Assembly (NCBI GenBank): GCA_024689285.1
Contig: JAILDR010000125.1
Location: 1 to 6,228 of the forward strand
Direction of reading: 5' to 3'
Length of the DNA stretch: 6,228 nucleotides
Source: Bacteroidales bacterium
GTDB taxonomy: Bacteria; Bacteroidota; Bacteroidia; Bacteroidales; F082
Made by a program: the position numbers and the translations under genes. Below are positions 5,147 to 6,228 of the stretch, piece by piece (position 1 is the first letter of the stretch; each line of letters begins with the position of its first letter). Under the pieces are notes generated by a model that saw nothing but the letters and a program-made list of their open reading frames with translations, ran no database searches and was not told the origin of the DNA.

Positions 5147-5169
5147 CACCGATGTCGACTACGAGGAAG
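5147..5169 (+). pseudogene. Short echo of the dnaK 3' end
   Basis: The sequence matches the dnaK tail at 695-717 in 22 of 23 bases and in the same frame, encoding TDVDYEE. After it the frame departs from DnaK (EWKSEMLTN...) and ends without a gene-like context. It is GC-rich in an AT-rich setting and begins 19 bp right of the copy B promoter's -33 box. Either a remnant of a duplicated or recombined dnaK end, or the tail of an unrelated gene with the same acidic motif. Confidence 0.5.
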
Positions 5170-5221
5170 AGTGGAAATCTGAAATGTTAACAAATCTTAA
5201 GCAACAACATCGCATTATAAA

Positions 5222-5292
5222 CCTATCAACACCCACTGTGGTAGGAGTTGGTTAGGAGTTGGTAAGGAGATGGTAGGTATTTCATACCTATC
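5222..5292. repeat. Tandem 11-bp repeats with flanking inverted sequences
   Basis: Bases 5241-5277 hold about 3.5 units of G-T-(A/T)-AGGAG(T/A)TG with small changes. The stretch before them (5222-5236, CCTATCAACACCCAC) is an imperfect reverse complement of the repeat. At 5272-5292, TAGGTAT-TTC-ATACCTA forms a short hairpin (7 bp, 9 with a wobble). There is no coding sense. The region could fold into a structured RNA or be a slippage-prone microsatellite. Confidence 0.6.
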
Positions 5293-5312
5293 AGGTACAG
5301 AGAGTTACATGC

Positions 5313-5345
5313 AAAAATGGGCACCTGTTGTCAAAACAGGTGCCC
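5313..5345 (-). terminator. Terminator of the DAACS transporter gene
   Basis: A perfect 11-bp stem (5319-5329 with 5335-5345) has a 5-nt loop. On the minus strand it is followed by A and five T residues (5317-5313). It lies 93 nt past the transporter stop. The 5346-5437 stretch between them is AT-rich with no gene seen. Confidence 0.8.
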
Positions 5346-5437
5346 GTGGATGTTTTTGTTATAAAAATTAACTTAACAAATGTTAAAATATTTTATGCGG
5401 TAGATGCCAGTTCCAGGTCGCACGATAGTATTATGAA

Positions 5438-6228
5438 TTATGATTTGTGAGTCGTTTTTCTGGAGGTGATGCGCTGCATGACGACGGCGCAGGAGGCGTC
5501 GCCGGTGACGGACATGACGGTGCGGCCCATGTCGATGATGCGGTCGATGCCGGCGGCGACGGCTACACACTCGACGGGGATGCCGGCGGAGGCGAAGACC
5601 ATGGCCATCAAGGCCAAGCTGCCGCCCGGGATGCCGGGAGTGCCGATGGAAGCCACCGTGGAGGCGAAGGCAATGGCCATATACTGGCTGAGGGTGAGGT
5701 CGATGCCGCAGCAGGTGGCCATGAAGACCGAGGCGACGCCAAGGTAGATGGCGACGCCGTCCATGTTGATGGTGGCGCCCAGCGAGAGCACGAAGCGTCC
5801 CACATCCTTGCTGACGCCCATCTTCTCGGTGCACTGCATCGAGTAGGGGAGGGTGGCCACGGAGGAATCGCTGGAGAAGGCGAACATCATGGCGGGTTGC
5901 ATCTCCTTGAAGAACTTCAGGGGCGAGAATTTGCCCAGGAGCCCCACGGCTGAACTATAGACAAGTCCTGCATGGATGGCGAAGCAGAGGTAGGCGAGGA
6001 TGAGCAGGGCGGCATAGGAGCCCAGGACGGAGGGACCGTTGTCGACGACCACGGGTGTCAGCATGCAGAAGACTCCGATGGGGGCCAGCTTCATGATATA
6101 ATCTAGTATCTTGCTCACCACGTCGTTGAAGCTGAGGGTCACCTTGCGTGCCATCTCGCCTTTGTCGCCAATATGCACCATGGCGATGCCGAAGAGCAGG
6201 GCTATCACGATGACCTGCATCATAGCCA
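5438..6228 (-). CDS. Dicarboxylate/amino acid:cation symporter (DAACS family), 5' end outside the window
   Basis: This is an inner-membrane elevator-type transporter of the GltP/DctA/GltPh family, which imports acidic amino acids or dicarboxylates with Na+ or H+. The window holds the last ~262 residues of a usual ~400-430, and the frame stays open to the edge (Ala codon before Met-Met). Counting from the Met at 6223, features include HP1 (SSDSSVATLP, 117-126), the TM7 NMDG motif (153-156), HP2 (SIGTPGIPGGS, 192-202) and TM8 (DRIIDMGRTVMSVTGD, 227-242). The aspartate, arginine and threonine of TM8 that hold the substrate (D394, R397 and T398 in GltPh) are kept. Two other ligand positions differ: the residue after NMDG is Val157, where GltPh has T314, and N401 is Ser238. 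A changed substrate is likely. Composition is GC-rich, as in dnaK. Family assignment is firm, substrate unknown. Confidence 0.93.
   Translation of the reverse strand, partial: AMMQVIVIALLFGIAMVHIGDKGEMARKVTLSFNDVVSKILDYIMKLAPIGVFCMLTPVVVDNGPSVLGSYAALLILAYLCFAIHAGLVYSSAVGLLGKFSPLKFFKEMQPAMMFAFSSDSSVATLPYSMQCTEKMGVSKDVGRFVLSLGATINMDGVAIYLGVASVFMATCCGIDLTLSQYMAIAFASTVASIGTPGIPGGSLALMAMVFASAGIPVECVAVAAGIDRIIDMGRTVMSVTGDASCAVVMQRITSRKTTHKS

Noticed and set aside
4675..5190. Plus-strand open frame of 171 codons across the kinase 5' end and copy B
   Set aside because: It runs antisense to Walker A, crosses two minus-strand promoters and a terminator, and has no family resemblance.
5067..5255. 62-codon plus-strand frame holding the TDVDYEE stretch
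   Set aside because: It starts inside repeat copy B and crosses its promoter. Only the short dnaK-like piece is noteworthy, and a real gene is not supported.
5373..5953. Open frames in other phases within the transporter region
   Set aside because: Compositionally biased (His/Arg or Gly/Asp-rich) and opposite or out of phase with a well-supported DAACS gene.

Overview
The window looks like a stretch of a Bacteroidota chromosome, most likely Bacteroidales. The evidence is a DnaK C-terminus ending in the TDVDYEEVK type tail, a Bacteroidota-type long HU-like protein, and three complete promoters of the Bacteroidota form (TTTG, exactly 19 nt, TAnnTTTG). Ribosome-binding sites are mostly weak or absent. 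By eye, GC-rich conserved genes (dnaK, the HU-like gene, the transporter) alternate with AT-rich accessory genes.

Layout, left to right. (1) 1-725, + strand: the 3' third of dnaK, whose first ~60 bases do not read as DnaK and look joined from another gene. A terminator follows. (2) 794-1060, +: a small AT-rich protein of unknown function, with a terminator at 1096-1130. (3) 1155-1242: iterated palindromes around ATGAGCAT, one of which is a good terminator for the HU-like gene. (4) 1273-1677, -: an HU-like DNA-binding protein with its own promoter. (5) 1796-3829, -: a 677-residue exported protein with degenerate MORN-like repeats and a long helical C-terminal half. (6) 3830-4168: non-coding DNA with a GC-rich hairpin, a 127-bp imperfect palindrome and copy A of an 80-bp repeat. 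(7) 4169-4916, -: a zeta-toxin-like kinase overlapping a 60-residue putative antitoxin. (8) 4956-5437: non-coding DNA with a strong terminator, copy B of the 80-bp repeat as the body of a short promoter-to-terminator unit (candidate small RNA), a 23-bp echo of the dnaK 3' end, tandem 11-bp repeats and another terminator. (9) 5438-6228, -: a DAACS-family cation symporter whose 5' end lies beyond the window.

The centre of interest is 4090-5170. A two-gene kinase/antitoxin-like unit is bracketed by ~80-bp direct repeats that are almost identical. One end of each repeat is the promoter -7 box. Only the outer copy (B) has a -33 box and a terminator, so only it forms a complete transcription unit. 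Together with the dnaK-tail echo, this suggests past duplication or insertion.

No CRISPR array, tRNA, rRNA or complete transposase gene was seen.
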